DNA of 64,000 nucleotides from Albula goreensis (Eukaryota; Chordata; Actinopteri; Albuliformes; Albulidae), in contig CM040753.1 of NCBI GenBank assembly GCA_022829145.1, forward strand, positions 20,299,884-20,363,883. Direction: 5' to 3'. Positions 38,901-49,620 of this stretch are shown here, one piece after another (position 1 is the first letter of the stretch; every line of letters begins with the position of its first letter). The notes beneath the pieces were generated by a model. That model saw nothing but the letters and a program-made list of their open reading frames with translations. It searched no databases and was not told the DNA's origin. A program made the position numbers and the translations under genes.

Positions 38901-41037
38901 TAATAAATAAAACCTGAGTCTTGAGCAGTTGGACGTTTTTCGGTTTGTGTGGTTGAGGTTTTTACATAACAACATTAGTGCTCTTTGCTTTTTAAATCAT
39001 TCAGCAGCATTGTTTCAGGGTGAGCCTGTCATCAATCGGTGTCTCCTCTCACTCTATTCACTTATTTATTAAGTGTGTGTGAGTTCATTTCAGCACAGGA
39101 TTACATATCATGTCAGCCATTGTATCGTGTAGATGAGTCATAACCCATGTCCCAAAGCGCCATTTTATTTCTAACTGAGGGCCTGCAGGAAGAGCAGGGG
39201 GAAAGCACTTGGAGGTGATGAATTTTCATGCAATGTTAGATCTGTCTTCAAAAACCCGCGTGGCTCTCTGAGTCGAATGTGCACTACTTGCACTTGGTGG
39301 TGGGGAAACATGGGCTTTGACCACAATGCACAAGGGAAAGAACTACAAAAATAACCTTATCTTGCTCTACATATTATCTTAATTTGTCATAACGAAAGCT
39401 TTAAGTTTCTTAAAACACGCGTGTGAATTTTCTGATAGCTTGAAATTGTTTTCATTGAAAAATACATTTACTGGTTTTTAAAATGTTGCATTCCACTGTG
39501 TTCCACTAATGACTGACACAATTGAAAATATGAAATATTTTCAAAAAAGTCAATTTTGAGACTTTTTGTGAATCTTGTTGTTTTATCTTCTCCTGCCAGT
39601 TTGAATTTGACACCAAAATTAGGTAGGCTTACCATATTTTTCAGATCAGCATTTTATTATCAAGCAGAAAAAAAACTTTAAAAAAGTAGAATTACCATTT
39701 TCTACCACTAACACACTGATATGAAAATTTTGTGAAAAGTACAAACTTTTGATTGGTTTAAACAAGGCAGTGATTGACATCTCTGTGTGGCTCCACCCTT
39801 TTCTAGTATAATGGTACATACTTCACCCATCACTAAGGAAACCCTGGTCTTTCCCTGGGCAAAGCTGTGACCAGCTGTGTATCGCCCTGCAGAATTCAAG
39901 GCTACAGCCAGCACGATTACAACCAAAATTTCAGTCCAGACCATGAGGTGCTTCAGTGCACAAAGAACTAGTTGTATATACCATTGGTTATTCCTAGTAT
40001 TGTTTGACTGACAATAAATATTAATTTGAGGAACAATAATGCTTCAGTGTCGGGTTTATTTCCTTTATTATTATAAGCATATCCCAGGGACTACACTATC
40101 ATTTATAGGACTGGTTCACTATTGTATATTGAAAGACACTACAGGAGGTCTGTTTCTAGAATAAATGTCACAGTGCAGTGCATACAAAATTCAGACTTGA
40201 GGGCTGCATGCACAAATCTTTTCATGTTGTATAACTGAGTATACTGAGTGGAACAGAACACTGTGAGTCACACAAGTTTCAAGGTGGACAAAGGTCTAAA
40301 GAAATACATGTGTGTGGTGAAAGGGTCCATGTCTTTGCAGATGAACGCAAATTTCTTACCCTCAAATTCAGACACACACCCCCACACACACACTCACACA
40401 CCCTCCTCCCTGCCCCAGGAGCGAAAGGAAGGACCATCTTGGCCTTTTATTTTCCAGTTCAGCGCTTTCTTTTTTGCAGATAAATGCTCTCCAATCCACC
40501 GTGACAGATGTCACATTGAATCGCTTCTATTTTGATACATACCCTCTGATCCTGCCACTAACAATAAAGAGTGCGCAGCGAGGGCCGCTCGTCCCGAGAC
40601 CGCCGCTCTGACACTCAGGATTACTCCAGAGGTGCATCAAGGCCTGAGCAGGGTGAGGGAGCCGGCCCTGGGCCCCCTGGGCCCTGGGGCCCCAGGTCCG
40701 GGAAGCCCACCTCAATAATATGGATATCACCAGGTCAGGGTCATGTCACAGCCCAGTCCCACATGCAGACACAGCAAGAGGTAGCCACAGAGTTGGGGAG
40801 TTATTGAAAAATAAAAAGATTATGAAACCTTATTTATGTCTTTTTTTTGCATGTGTAGTTCAAATGTATTACCTGTGTGTACATACAGGAAAATGCAGCA
40901 GGGAAAAAGGTTTTCCATTATTCTGTATTCCTCTATTTTTGGCATATTTTATGAAGAAATCATAATCAGTAGGAGGTCATTTTGTGTATGTATGTATGTG
41001 TGCTTTGAACTTCTGCAGGCATGAGTGTATTCATGTC

Positions 41038-41040
<3 letters not shown>
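35901..41040. other. Unassigned intronic DNA
   Basis: No exon recognised. C-rich patch at 37660-37715. The region 40500-40730 is GC-rich with a repeated GGGCCC-type palindromic patch near 40670-40695. Nothing supports a gene. Confidence 0.5.

Positions 41041-41095
<55 letters not shown>
41041..41095 (+). repeat. (GT)27 microsatellite upstream of RRM2 exon
   Basis: A perfect GT run, 681 bp upstream of the first recognised exon. In the sense transcript it is a UG repeat, the type of RNA that CELF proteins bind, and it is complementary to the CA runs downstream of the next exon. Confidence 0.97.
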
Positions 41096-41096
<1 letters not shown>

Positions 41097-41776
41097 ATTG
41101 ATACACGATGTTGAGAATGTGCCACAATGACACAATCCTCTTTGTCTTTAAGTGGATCTGTAAACACAAAGCAAAGCCAAAGTAAAGTGAGTGGCCCAAG
41201 ACATTTATCATTCCTGCAGAAAAGTTACACCTCACAGCAAAAAAAAAAACCATTCGAGCATTATTCTCTGGCTTGACACCATAGAAACGTGTCGTTGTTT
41301 GGGGAATGGGAGGGCTCAGAATATTGCTTTGCTTGCAGTGAAAACATTGTAACTGTGGTAATTAAGCGTGGAGTGTGAACAAAAGATTCCCAAACAAATA
41401 CCTTGCATTGAGTAATACAGTGGGTTATCTCCAGTCGAAGACTTGCAAGACTGCCTTGAGCAAGTTCAGTGGTATACCAGAGAGTAGACTATTCCCTGCA
41501 GTCATTGCCCCTGAGCTAGAGTGGGCCAGCTTAGGCCTGGATCCATAGGCCTACCGAGAATTAAAGTACGGGAACCAGCACAATTATCTCCCAAATTAAA
41601 AAACCTTGTAACATTACAGCAGGATCTAAATGGAGCAGACAAACACAGAGGCCATACCATCCTCAGGCCACCTGACAGAACCCAGACACAGGTTAAATAA
41701 TGCATACAAACTGTTAAAATGCGGATGAGGATCAGTCAGAGCATCAATTTAACCCACCACCTGCGTTTTGTTCCAG

Positions 41777-41905
41777 AAGACAGGAAGCTGTTTGTGGGGA
41801 TGCTGAACAAACAACAGACTGAGGAGGATGTGTACCGCCTCTTCGAGCCCTACGGCGTGATCGAGGAGTGTACCGTGCTAAGAGGTCCAGATGGAAACAG
41901 CAAAG
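41777..41905 (+). CDS. celf5: CELF exon: first half of RRM2
   Basis: Encodes the first half of the second RNA-recognition motif of a CELF-family protein, a regulator of alternative splicing and mRNA translation/stability that binds UG-rich RNA. The exon starts after GTTTTGTTCCAG and ends before GTCAGT; it is 129 nt, entered in phase 1 (G|AA) and left in phase 1 (G|GC). It reads [13 protein letters not shown], so the RNP2 strand (KLFVGML) is complete, then a helix ([12 protein letters not shown]) and [13 protein letters not shown]. The substitutions [10 protein letters not shown] fit CELF5 (VI, TVL) better than CELF4 (NI, TIL) as I recall them. A methionine 58 nt upstream is intronic and not a start. 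The preceding exons for RRM1 are not recognised in the 41.8 kb upstream. CELF assignment is near certain; the paralogue (celf5, a or b copy unknown) is likely. Confidence 0.88.
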
Positions 41906-43566
41906 GTCAGTGTGATGTTGCTGTCAATTGGCTCACTGCTCCCATGAATGGCTGTTACTCTTGTAGGCCTTCTGCGATTGTATTTGATTTCCACTCATCC
42001 TTATTTTAAGGTTTCTGCTGAGGTTAACGTTCCCATTTGAGGTGTGAAGTGGGGTATTCTATTAATGCCAGGTTCCAGTATGTGGATGGGTCAGGTATCA
42101 GACCATACGATTGTGGCCAGTACACCCACACGGTGATGCATTATTTTTCCCAAAACATCACTGCTGTGGAGAGGGACTCGGCTAGCAGATGTCCGTGTGC
42201 CACTGTGTGTCATCGCTTACCAGTGATCCCCAGTGGCCAATTGGGTGTCCACAGTCTGCCTGCTCAGAAGTATCTCCCTCAAAGCCAAACCTCCATGAGC
42301 TGAGCTCTTGTTGACTGCAGTGTAAAAAGAGGTGGCAACTGACATCTATGCTCTCCCAAAATGACAGCAGAGGTTGCACTGATGAGCTCTACTTATAAAG
42401 ACTACTGGCCAAACAGCGAGCAAAGAAAAGGGGAAAAAGCATTTGAAATATTCAAATTGAGATTTATTCAGACCACATTTGTACAGACCACAAATTAGAA
42501 GATTTCATATAGCATAAAAATTCTGCTTGTGTCAAAAAGTAGGTTATAATACTAACCTACAGGGTGTATATGCCCCAGTTACTGTAAGAATAAAAACTAT
42601 CACCAGTTTTTTATTCTTTAAATATGGCCGATCACCAGCAGGCAGTATTTTCACTGTATAATGCATAGTTCTTCAAATGTATTACATTCATTTGAACTCC
42701 AGGTCTGACTCTAAACTGGCTGACTGAAATGCATTAGTCCTTCAAGACTGCTGGAAGTCTGAAAGACAGCGATATTACCTGACATTTGGCTTAGTGCAGC
42801 AGGGGCAGGGGTTTTGTTATGTCTCGCACAAGACAAAGTCCCTTGCCGGCCCTTATGAAAATTGTGGTGGAATTACGGTTGAGTACCAACATCTCTCTGG
42901 ACTGCGGTCACGTGCAAGTCAAGGAGAAAAGACAGATGTCAAAACAATTGTAGTATGGTGCGTAACATGCAGGGAAACGGAGAGAGCCTCAGTATTATTT
43001 CTGTTTGTTATTCTCCTTGGTTTATCCCCCACATTCTGTTTGTCTCTACAATTCTGCAACATCCCTTGTGAACAGAGACTTGAATAACACTTATGCTTAA
43101 AAATGACTGTCTTCATTTCCCAGACAGAAAATATGCATTGTGAACATGTTGTTCTATTTACTTTGCTCAGGAAAAAAACATGATTAAAATGTAACTCCTT
43201 GTTTTTTTCCCCTGTTCCTCAAGACTGCAGGTTTTCTGTCTGAATGGCACAAGGTTCACAGATATGTTTGAATTATTTTGTTGGAAGTGCAGGGTGTGAT
43301 GTGTGATGAATTAGAATAATATGGGTTCTGTTCCTTTTGTATTTAACATGCATAGACAGACATGCGGTGCTAAATAGCATGCTTTTCTGCTTCATCAGTG
43401 CAGTTTGTGCAGGAGCCTGGAGCAGGGGCTGCCTGAGGAGGAGCAGCCTGCTGTGTCAATGGAGACTCTTTTGCCTGCTTTTTAATGTTTTGACGCGCTC
43501 CTCTACTCTTCTATGCTGTGTTTAATAAAGACGCTCTGTGTGTGTGTGCGTGTGTGTTTCTTCCAG
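41906..43566 (+). other. celf5: Intron between the two RRM2 exons
   Basis: A 1661-nt GT-AG intron interrupting the codon for the Gly just before RNP1. It ends in a UG tract (43537-43557) that occupies the place of a normal pyrimidine tract, then TTTCTTCCAG. Open frames inside (42037-42303, 42794-43087) show no known domain. Confidence 0.8.
43537..43557 (+). promoter_or_regulatory. UG tract at the 3' splice site
   Basis: (TG)6-CG-(TG)3-T lying 10 to 30 nt before the exon start at 43567. In RNA it is a UG-rich element of the kind bound by CELF proteins. Its overlap with the polypyrimidine region makes the exon a candidate for auto- or cross-regulation by CELF proteins. This is inference from known binding preference. 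Confidence 0.45.
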
Positions 43567-43646
43567 GCTGTGCCTTTGTAAAGTTCTCCACGCATGCCGA
43601 GGCTCAGTCTGCAATCAGCGCCCTGCATGGCAGCCAGACCATGCCA
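43567..43646 (+). CDS. celf5: CELF exon: second half of RRM2
   Basis: An 80-nt exon between TTTCTTCCAG and GTGAGT. It completes RRM2: GCAFVKF is the RNP1 strand carrying the aromatic residues that stack on RNA, followed by [20 protein letters not shown]. It enters in phase 1 and leaves in phase 0. The length of 80 nt is, as I recall, the constant size of this exon across CELF3-6. FVKF rather than FVKY agrees with CELF5. Skipping it would shift the frame. Two features are odd: the acceptor is fed by a UG repeat rather than a plain pyrimidine tract, and the exon's 3' end plus donor is duplicated 80 bp downstream with an inactivated donor. Confidence 0.93.
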
Positions 43647-43751
43647 GTGAGTACACCTCCTCACCCAGTACAGCCCAGTCACACATCCTACACACACACA
43701 CACCCACACACAGCCAGACCATGCCAGGGAGTACATCCTCACCCAAGACAG
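43631..43751 (+). repeat. Duplicated exon end and donor, copy donor GT to GG
   Basis: Positions 43631-43673 and 43711-43751 are near-identical and offset by exactly 80 bp. Both contain CAGCCAGACCATGCCA. The first continues GTGAGTACAC (the real donor), the second GGGAGTACAT. A 2-bp difference in CTCC and a few substitutions follow. The copy therefore repeats the last 16 nt of coding exon and the start of the intron but has lost the GT. Confidence 0.9.
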
Positions 43752-43778
43752 ACCTCACACTCACACACATGCACACGT

Positions 43779-43837
<59 letters not shown>
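43779..43837 (+). repeat. (CA)n microsatellite downstream of RRM2 exon
   Basis: About 59 bp of CA, beginning 132 bp after the exon's donor. Sense RNA is a CA repeat, the known target type of hnRNP L, and is complementary to the UG runs upstream. Confidence 0.97.
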
Positions 43838-43843
<6 letters not shown>

Positions 43844-44235
43844 TATCTGTGCATACACAAATGCACACACAGCTCTGACCAATCAAAAGACCAAGTTAAG
43901 TGTATTTATAGATTCAGAAGGGTAAAGTAAGGTATGGCATGTGGCACAAACCACTGCACAGTCTCACACATGAGAGAAGCAGGCAAAGGTCCCCATTTAA
44001 TGACAAATGTAACATTACATTATAAGCAAACAGGCACAACCTCAACCTTATGACTCATCATTCAGGTGCACCTGTAGGAGCTCATGCCAGAGCAGTGTAG
44101 CTGATGTGTACCCTAAAAGGTCAAAGGTTTTAAATGTCTGCAGAATCGCTCGTTCCTTTTAGGAGCTTATTAAAACATCTAGCTGGGCAGGCCATGGTAC
44201 AGTAGAATTTCATTGTTGAATTCTCAGTAATGTGG

Positions 44236-44238
<3 letters not shown>
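43838..44238. other. Intronic sequence between two CA arrays
   Basis: Unique sequence with no recognised element. Confidence 0.5.

Positions 44239-44305
<67 letters not shown>
44239..44305 (+). repeat. (CA)n microsatellite, second array
   Basis: About 67 bp of perfect AC/CA dinucleotides, same orientation as the array 400 bp upstream. Confidence 0.97.
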
Positions 44306-44309
<4 letters not shown>

Positions 44310-44929
44310 ACATGTATATTATCAGGCAAAAGCAAAAGTTTTAGTGCAGTTTTACTGTCATAGACAGAATACAGACAATTGGTCACACATCACAGAACTT
44401 TATATATTTAATGCAGTTTGCATAGCATTACTGCATAAATACATATACGCATTTTTATGATTAGCTACTTCTTCCCCCTGTACTCTTCATCAGTCAGGAC
44501 TACTATGTATCAATGATTTATTTGGTACCAGTATTTCACGCAACTCTAGCAACTCTATAATTATAACTGAACAACTGCATGTTTGTTCAGTTATAATTAT
44601 AATAATAATCTAATAGTCCACTTTTTGGCTGGGAGGTGAAATTGGGTGAAAGCCAGTATAATGCAGCAGTACCATTTTTAATAATCATTGCAAGTAACTC
44701 TGTTATTTTGGACTGGCATTTTTAAATAAATCAAGATATTTCCTATGGTTGCATTTATAAGATTTATGATTTCACAGGCATCTCTTGACGTCTCAGGATC
44801 TGCGACCTTCCGTGACAAAACCTTAACAGTACGCGAAAGACATTAGTTTAGTCAAGACACCTCCTCCACTTTTCCTCTGAATTAGGTCTGAAATACTTAT
44901 GCTACACAGAGTCAGGCAGAACCCTGAAC
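44306..44929. other. Unassigned AT-rich intronic DNA
   Basis: No feature recognised. Confidence 0.5.
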
Positions 44930-45290
44930 TCTGCCTTCAGACCCGGCCGTGTTATACTTCGTGATTTTATTATTTACGGCTAGTGGCCTGCGGATAAAGA
45001 GAATGCTGGAGTAGCTGACGGCGTCATTAGTTTTGGTGCAAGCAGGAGGTCAATATAAGTGCAAATGACTCTGGGACGTTGCTGATGCTTTCTCCCGTGT
45101 GCACGGCTGTAGCATCGGCCTGCGCCTGGCCTTTTCTCTGTCTGCTTCTCTCTCTCCCTCCTCTCTTCTTCGCCTCCCCGCATCCCCCTCTCTTCCCTCG
45201 GCCTCCGGGGATATTAGGCGATAGACTTGTTTACTTCACCTTTCACCACATCGGCCGGTGAATTATTCATTTGTGTATAAGCAGTGGAGG
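44930..45290. promoter_or_regulatory. Candidate conserved non-coding element
   Basis: Non-repetitive, GC-balanced block with words such as TGATTTTATTATTTACGG, GCGGATAAAGAG, ACGGCGTCATTAG and GTTTACTTCACC, interrupted by a pyrimidine-rich patch (45140-45195). No frame spans it. Enhancer-like by texture, inside the intron between the RRM2 and linker exons. Confidence 0.35.
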
Positions 45291-47035
45291 GGGAGGGAAA
45301 AGAGAGAGAGAAAGGAGAGAAAGACAGGAAACATGGGGGTGTGGGTGGAAATGGACAGAATTCGTATCTTTCCATCTGGTAAATTGATTAGAGAAAGTGG
45401 AGGCATCCTAGGTTCTGATCCTGACTCGACCTGGCCTTTCCCTTGGCACAGCCTCTTCAAAGAGGCTATGCCAGTACATCCACATTACCAACATGGCACT
45501 GAACATGGCCCAACAGTTCATCATACATACTGTGCTGCATAGCCCTCTCAGAGACCCTTTCTGCTCTTTTCTATTTTAGAGGAGACCATAGAATATCAGT
45601 GTATCACATGGACAGAATATTTTTTTATAGCACACTTACACTTAAACACACACATATAGGGCAAACCATGTTCACCACACCATGGTGACCATCCAAAGGA
45701 AAGAGTAGAGACTGAATACTCATTTGAGATCCTCACTTGGCTCATCTTGCGTTCCAAACATGATGTTGTAGAAAGTAACAATGGCAGTCTCCTGCTGTAT
45801 CAGTCCCAGACTCTTCAGGCATCCCCTGATCCCGCTCCCCTTTCACGCACATGGCTCTGGAGACGCACGCAACACACATGCACGCATGTACGTACCTCCC
45901 TCTCTCCCTGTCACATGTTCATACAACCATGAGCATAGGTCACTGGCTCACTGACTGATCTTATTTTCCGGCTCAGAGGACTCAGACCCAAGTACGTTGG
46001 CAGTTTTCCTGTGGGGAGGGGTGGGGAGAGGGCGGGGAGAGGGGGGCGGGGGTTATGACAGGTCATATGTTGGAGCCCGCTCCAACCCTCTTTTATTCCA
46101 CTCACACATCTGCACTGCAGCCCCCACCCCCTTCAATGCCCCCCTGCCACCCCCCATCACGTACCTCTCTCTGACTCTGGGCACCACACAATTAAACATT
46201 TAAACGCTGAGCCTGTAAAGCAAATTGCAGTGAGTCGGGAAGGCCATGTAGGAAGGAAGTCCTGGGACAGAACTACACACAGAGTGGGGGGGGGGGGGGT
46301 GGGGGGCGGTGTGGGTCAGGACCACACAGTGGCCTCATTTCCAACTGAGTTTTGGGAGCTCTGGTTTTTTGCTTTTTTTTTTGCGAACAGGGCCATTGTA
46401 ATGGAACTCTCCCAGCTATCTGATATTAATATCGTCTCTCTGTTCGAGGGACAGCTAGGCAGGGCCTGTCTTATCTGCGTGCCATTGCATCTGTTTCTTC
46501 TGCTCTACACATATTTGATTAAATGCTTATCTAATCTAATAACATTCATAAGGAAAGAAATATAATCTTTTTTTCCAAGGATGATTTGATCTTAATGTTT
46601 AATGCTATCCAATCATGTGATTAGCATTCTTATTCCAGTTTATGCTTATTATTCCTACTGTTACAATTACTCGAGAAATTTTTTGGGGGGAATTTTCTAC
46701 TTTTGCCTCCAAGCCTTCGGGTTACCTAGCAATTTACATTACAAACAGGCTTTTTCAAATAAACAGATCTGTTAGCTCACACAGTGAACCTCAGCAAGCA
46801 ATGTTTATTAAGATATTTCATGTTGCTATTTGATGCAGCCTGAAGGTAATGTACATTATTATTTGTAAAACAACAACAAAAATAATGCAAAAAGGACTGT
46901 GAGTACACTTATCTTTTTTTTAAATACATTTCTGTATTCTCTGGAAGGTTCTCTGGCCTTTCACTGAAAGCGAAGGGACAAGGACACCATAAAGACACTG
47001 TGCAGCACTTTGATCTGTCACAGGTTTTACGGGCT
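45291..47035. other. Unassigned intronic DNA with G-rich patches
   Basis: Contains two poly-G rich patches (46011-46050 and 46286-46308) that could form G-quadruplexes on the sense strand. Otherwise no feature recognised. Confidence 0.5.
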
Positions 47036-47420
47036 GTGGGCTCTTACATAAGAAGTGGCAGGGCACTGGATAATTCTGGCTTATTATCTTGGTCTGAAGT
47101 AATGCGCAGAGACAGATGTGTAGTTACGGTGTTATTAAATATATAGCTGGGGTTTGCTCGCAGCTTAATCTTTAGCGTTTGCACGAGGGCCCGGCCGACT
47201 GGAAACGCATGGTAGGGGGAGGCTCCCTGTAAAGAGGCCGGCTCTTCTCCCGTTTCCAAACCCCCTTTTCCTCCTTTCTTTTTTTCTCTCTGAAGAACAG
47301 CTGCGTGTTTTATTCCCACAGTTTTACCCCTCCGTTCCTGAATCTGTTCTGGAGGCGAAAGAGCCCATGGGGGATTTTCCTGGCTCTCGGCAGCTTAAAA
47401 TTTAATGAGAGTTTTACCTC
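47036..47420. promoter_or_regulatory. Candidate conserved non-coding element
   Basis: GC-balanced unique block, with AGTAATGCGCAGAGACAGAT and GTTATTAAATATATAGC at the left and GGCAGCTTAAAATTTAATG at the right. Minus-strand open frames here show no domain. Confidence 0.3.
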
Positions 47421-49359
47421 ATAGTTCATCCACCTCCCTCTGTACCTGCACTGATGTTCCATGTTACCTGTACAATAGGAATGAAATGTACTAATGTACA
47501 ACTAGAGGAACAGCAATAAATAAGAGTGGATTTAAGCGTTTGGCATGTGAGGCAGTAATGATGACGAAACATGCAGCACTGGGCTCTCAGCGTTCTGGTT
47601 CTGTCATCGCCACAGAGCAGAGACAGTGTCCATAGTCTCCTGGATATATCTGACCTTTCTCTTCTTTGCATGACACTATTTGAGTTTTTTTGCGGAAGGA
47701 CAAAATGGCTGGTGGAAACCTACTGTGGAGTATGGTTCATTAGGGGACAAGGTGAATAACAGGAAATAAGGGGGATAGATAGGTTTGGACGCTATGGATA
47801 GCAGTATTAAGGTACAAGGATGAGGTAACAAATTGCATTCGTAGGGCAGAAATCAGTCTGACTAACCTGATACTGGTTTAGTTGATCAATATCAAGGGGT
47901 ATTTTATATTGTCTTGCCCAAAAAATGATCCCTGGAAGACTGGGGTTTGAGTCCCAGCTCTGGCCCTTCTGTCTATGCCCCCTCCTCTCTATAACCCTAA
48001 ACAAAAACTACATAAGGAGGGTGGCTTAGCCACTCTCTTTTTTAAAAAAAAATAAAATTTACCTGAGAGGGGAAACGGGTCGGTCATCGCACTCACACCG
48101 GCTCTACAATTACTGGCATTTATGTGCACAACTAGACTCCAGATTGCATGGCTGGAGAGAAGCTGCAAAGTTCTTGGGCTCACAAAGACAACTTAATATG
48201 GTCAGATTATACATTCTGACACTCCCGAGGAACCCTACGAGAGGGAGCCAGTAAAAAATGTACAAAGAGGCTCATTACCACACAGGCTGAGGTCTTTTTT
48301 CCCCAGTCCTGCAGAGCAGGAGGTTCACTGTGCACCAGATTTCAACATTCCAGTCCTGTGCATCTGTCCCAGACTGCCCTCCAGTTATGCCCAGCTTATA
48401 ATTATAACAGAAATGATAGTAAGAGCAAGGCTGACACATCACGAGCCCCTCTGCTAGAATGTTCAACCTTCCACCGACCTGCAATGTAGACCATGGGGTA
48501 CTGGAGACTCGGCACATGTCAACAGAAGACAAGCACGCAACCTCCTGTGCTTCCCTCACCACTACCAGCTTGCCCTACTGCAAGCTCACTGCATTATATA
48601 GCAGATGCATTATGAGTGAACAAACTAGCAAACAAACTGCATTTTAAGTATGCAGTTTACTTGTCAAGACAGTGGTGTAGTGGCAACTGCGGTAGTGAGG
48701 ACAGTGTCAGAGTAGGTGGGCATACTGTAAGTCTAAAGCCTGTTTGTGTTAATAGTAGTGATACTATTGGGTGGGTATAATATACATTCCTGGGGGTTTA
48801 GGTGGGTAGAATCTGGATACCTACATTTACCGTCAACCACATCACTGAGTAGAGCCTAATGTCTTCAAACACATTTTTAACCATATAGTACACTTAATGA
48901 ATAGAGACTTTGATAGAGGCTCTACATTGTTAAGTTATATGGTGCACTTAATGAGCAGAGGCTGACATGGTTCCAGGGGAGAGGCAGCACTGTGTGCGTG
49001 ATGCTGACGTCCAGGCAGAAATCAGAAGTAAGAGGGTCTGTGTGGAAAGAGACAAAAGACGAGAGAGAGAAAAAAAATCTGCATTCATCTTCCACTTCAC
49101 TGCCTATCTTTCAGCATCTCAGACAACCTGCAAATCTCGCAGCAGACATGAGCACAGCCGAAAGCCTGGAGCTAGACTATTGAGCCTGGGAAGGGGAAAT
49201 GTGATTGACGCATTCACATCCCCTGCTGGGAGAAGGGAAGAAAAAAACTTCCTCACTTCACCCCTCTGGCTCAAAACCAGGCCCTCTGTGGCTCCCCGCT
49301 CATCCCCACGGCCCCTTCCTGCGCAGACGCAGCCAGCGGCCTCCGCTGCCCCCCCTGCC
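47421..49359. other. Unassigned intronic DNA
   Basis: No exon recognised. A B-box-like GGTTTGAGTCC at 47944-47954 followed by CAGCTCTGGC recalls fish tRNA-SINEs, but no matching A-box is visible. Confidence 0.45.
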
Positions 49360-49620
49360 ACTCGCTGCCATTATTGACAATCTCACATCAATTTCTGGGA
49401 GCCTCTTATCTCGTCTGACGCACAACCTTTTCCCCGCTGTCAGATCAGAGTAAAATTTCGGCCTTTTATCGGGATCGATTGGACGGTTTTTAGGGGGCAG
49501 GGGAAGGCAAAAGGCAGACCACATGAAAGGTCAAGTGTTGTGCTAAATCATTTGAAAAGCCTTAATGAATGGTGTGTGGCGGACGCACCTATTGGTTTGA
49601 TTATTGCACTGTGGGAGAGG
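49360..49620. promoter_or_regulatory. Candidate conserved non-coding element
   Basis: Unique sequence with CCATTATTGACAATCTCAC, CGGCCTTTTATCGGGATCG and CCTATTGGTTTGATTATTG. Mixed composition, no coding frame. Enhancer-like by texture only. Confidence 0.33.

Noticed and set aside
39708-39944. Minus-strand 78-codon frame beginning with a signal-peptide-like hydrophobic segment and several Cys
   Set aside because: No family recognised, no splice or polyA context, and chance frames of this size are expected in 64 kb.
40339-40375. TCTTTGCAG followed by ATGAACGC, considered as the short exon before RRM2
   Set aside because: The reading (MNANFLPSN) does not match the conserved RPIQVKPADSES segment expected there.
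40571-40807. GC-rich frame near a possible promoter-like patch
   Set aside because: No start-site signals or downstream exon structure, and it lies in the intron; GGGCCC-type palindromes explain the composition.
47944-47954. B-box-like GGTTTGAGTCC
   Set aside because: No A-box at the expected distance and no tail; could be chance.
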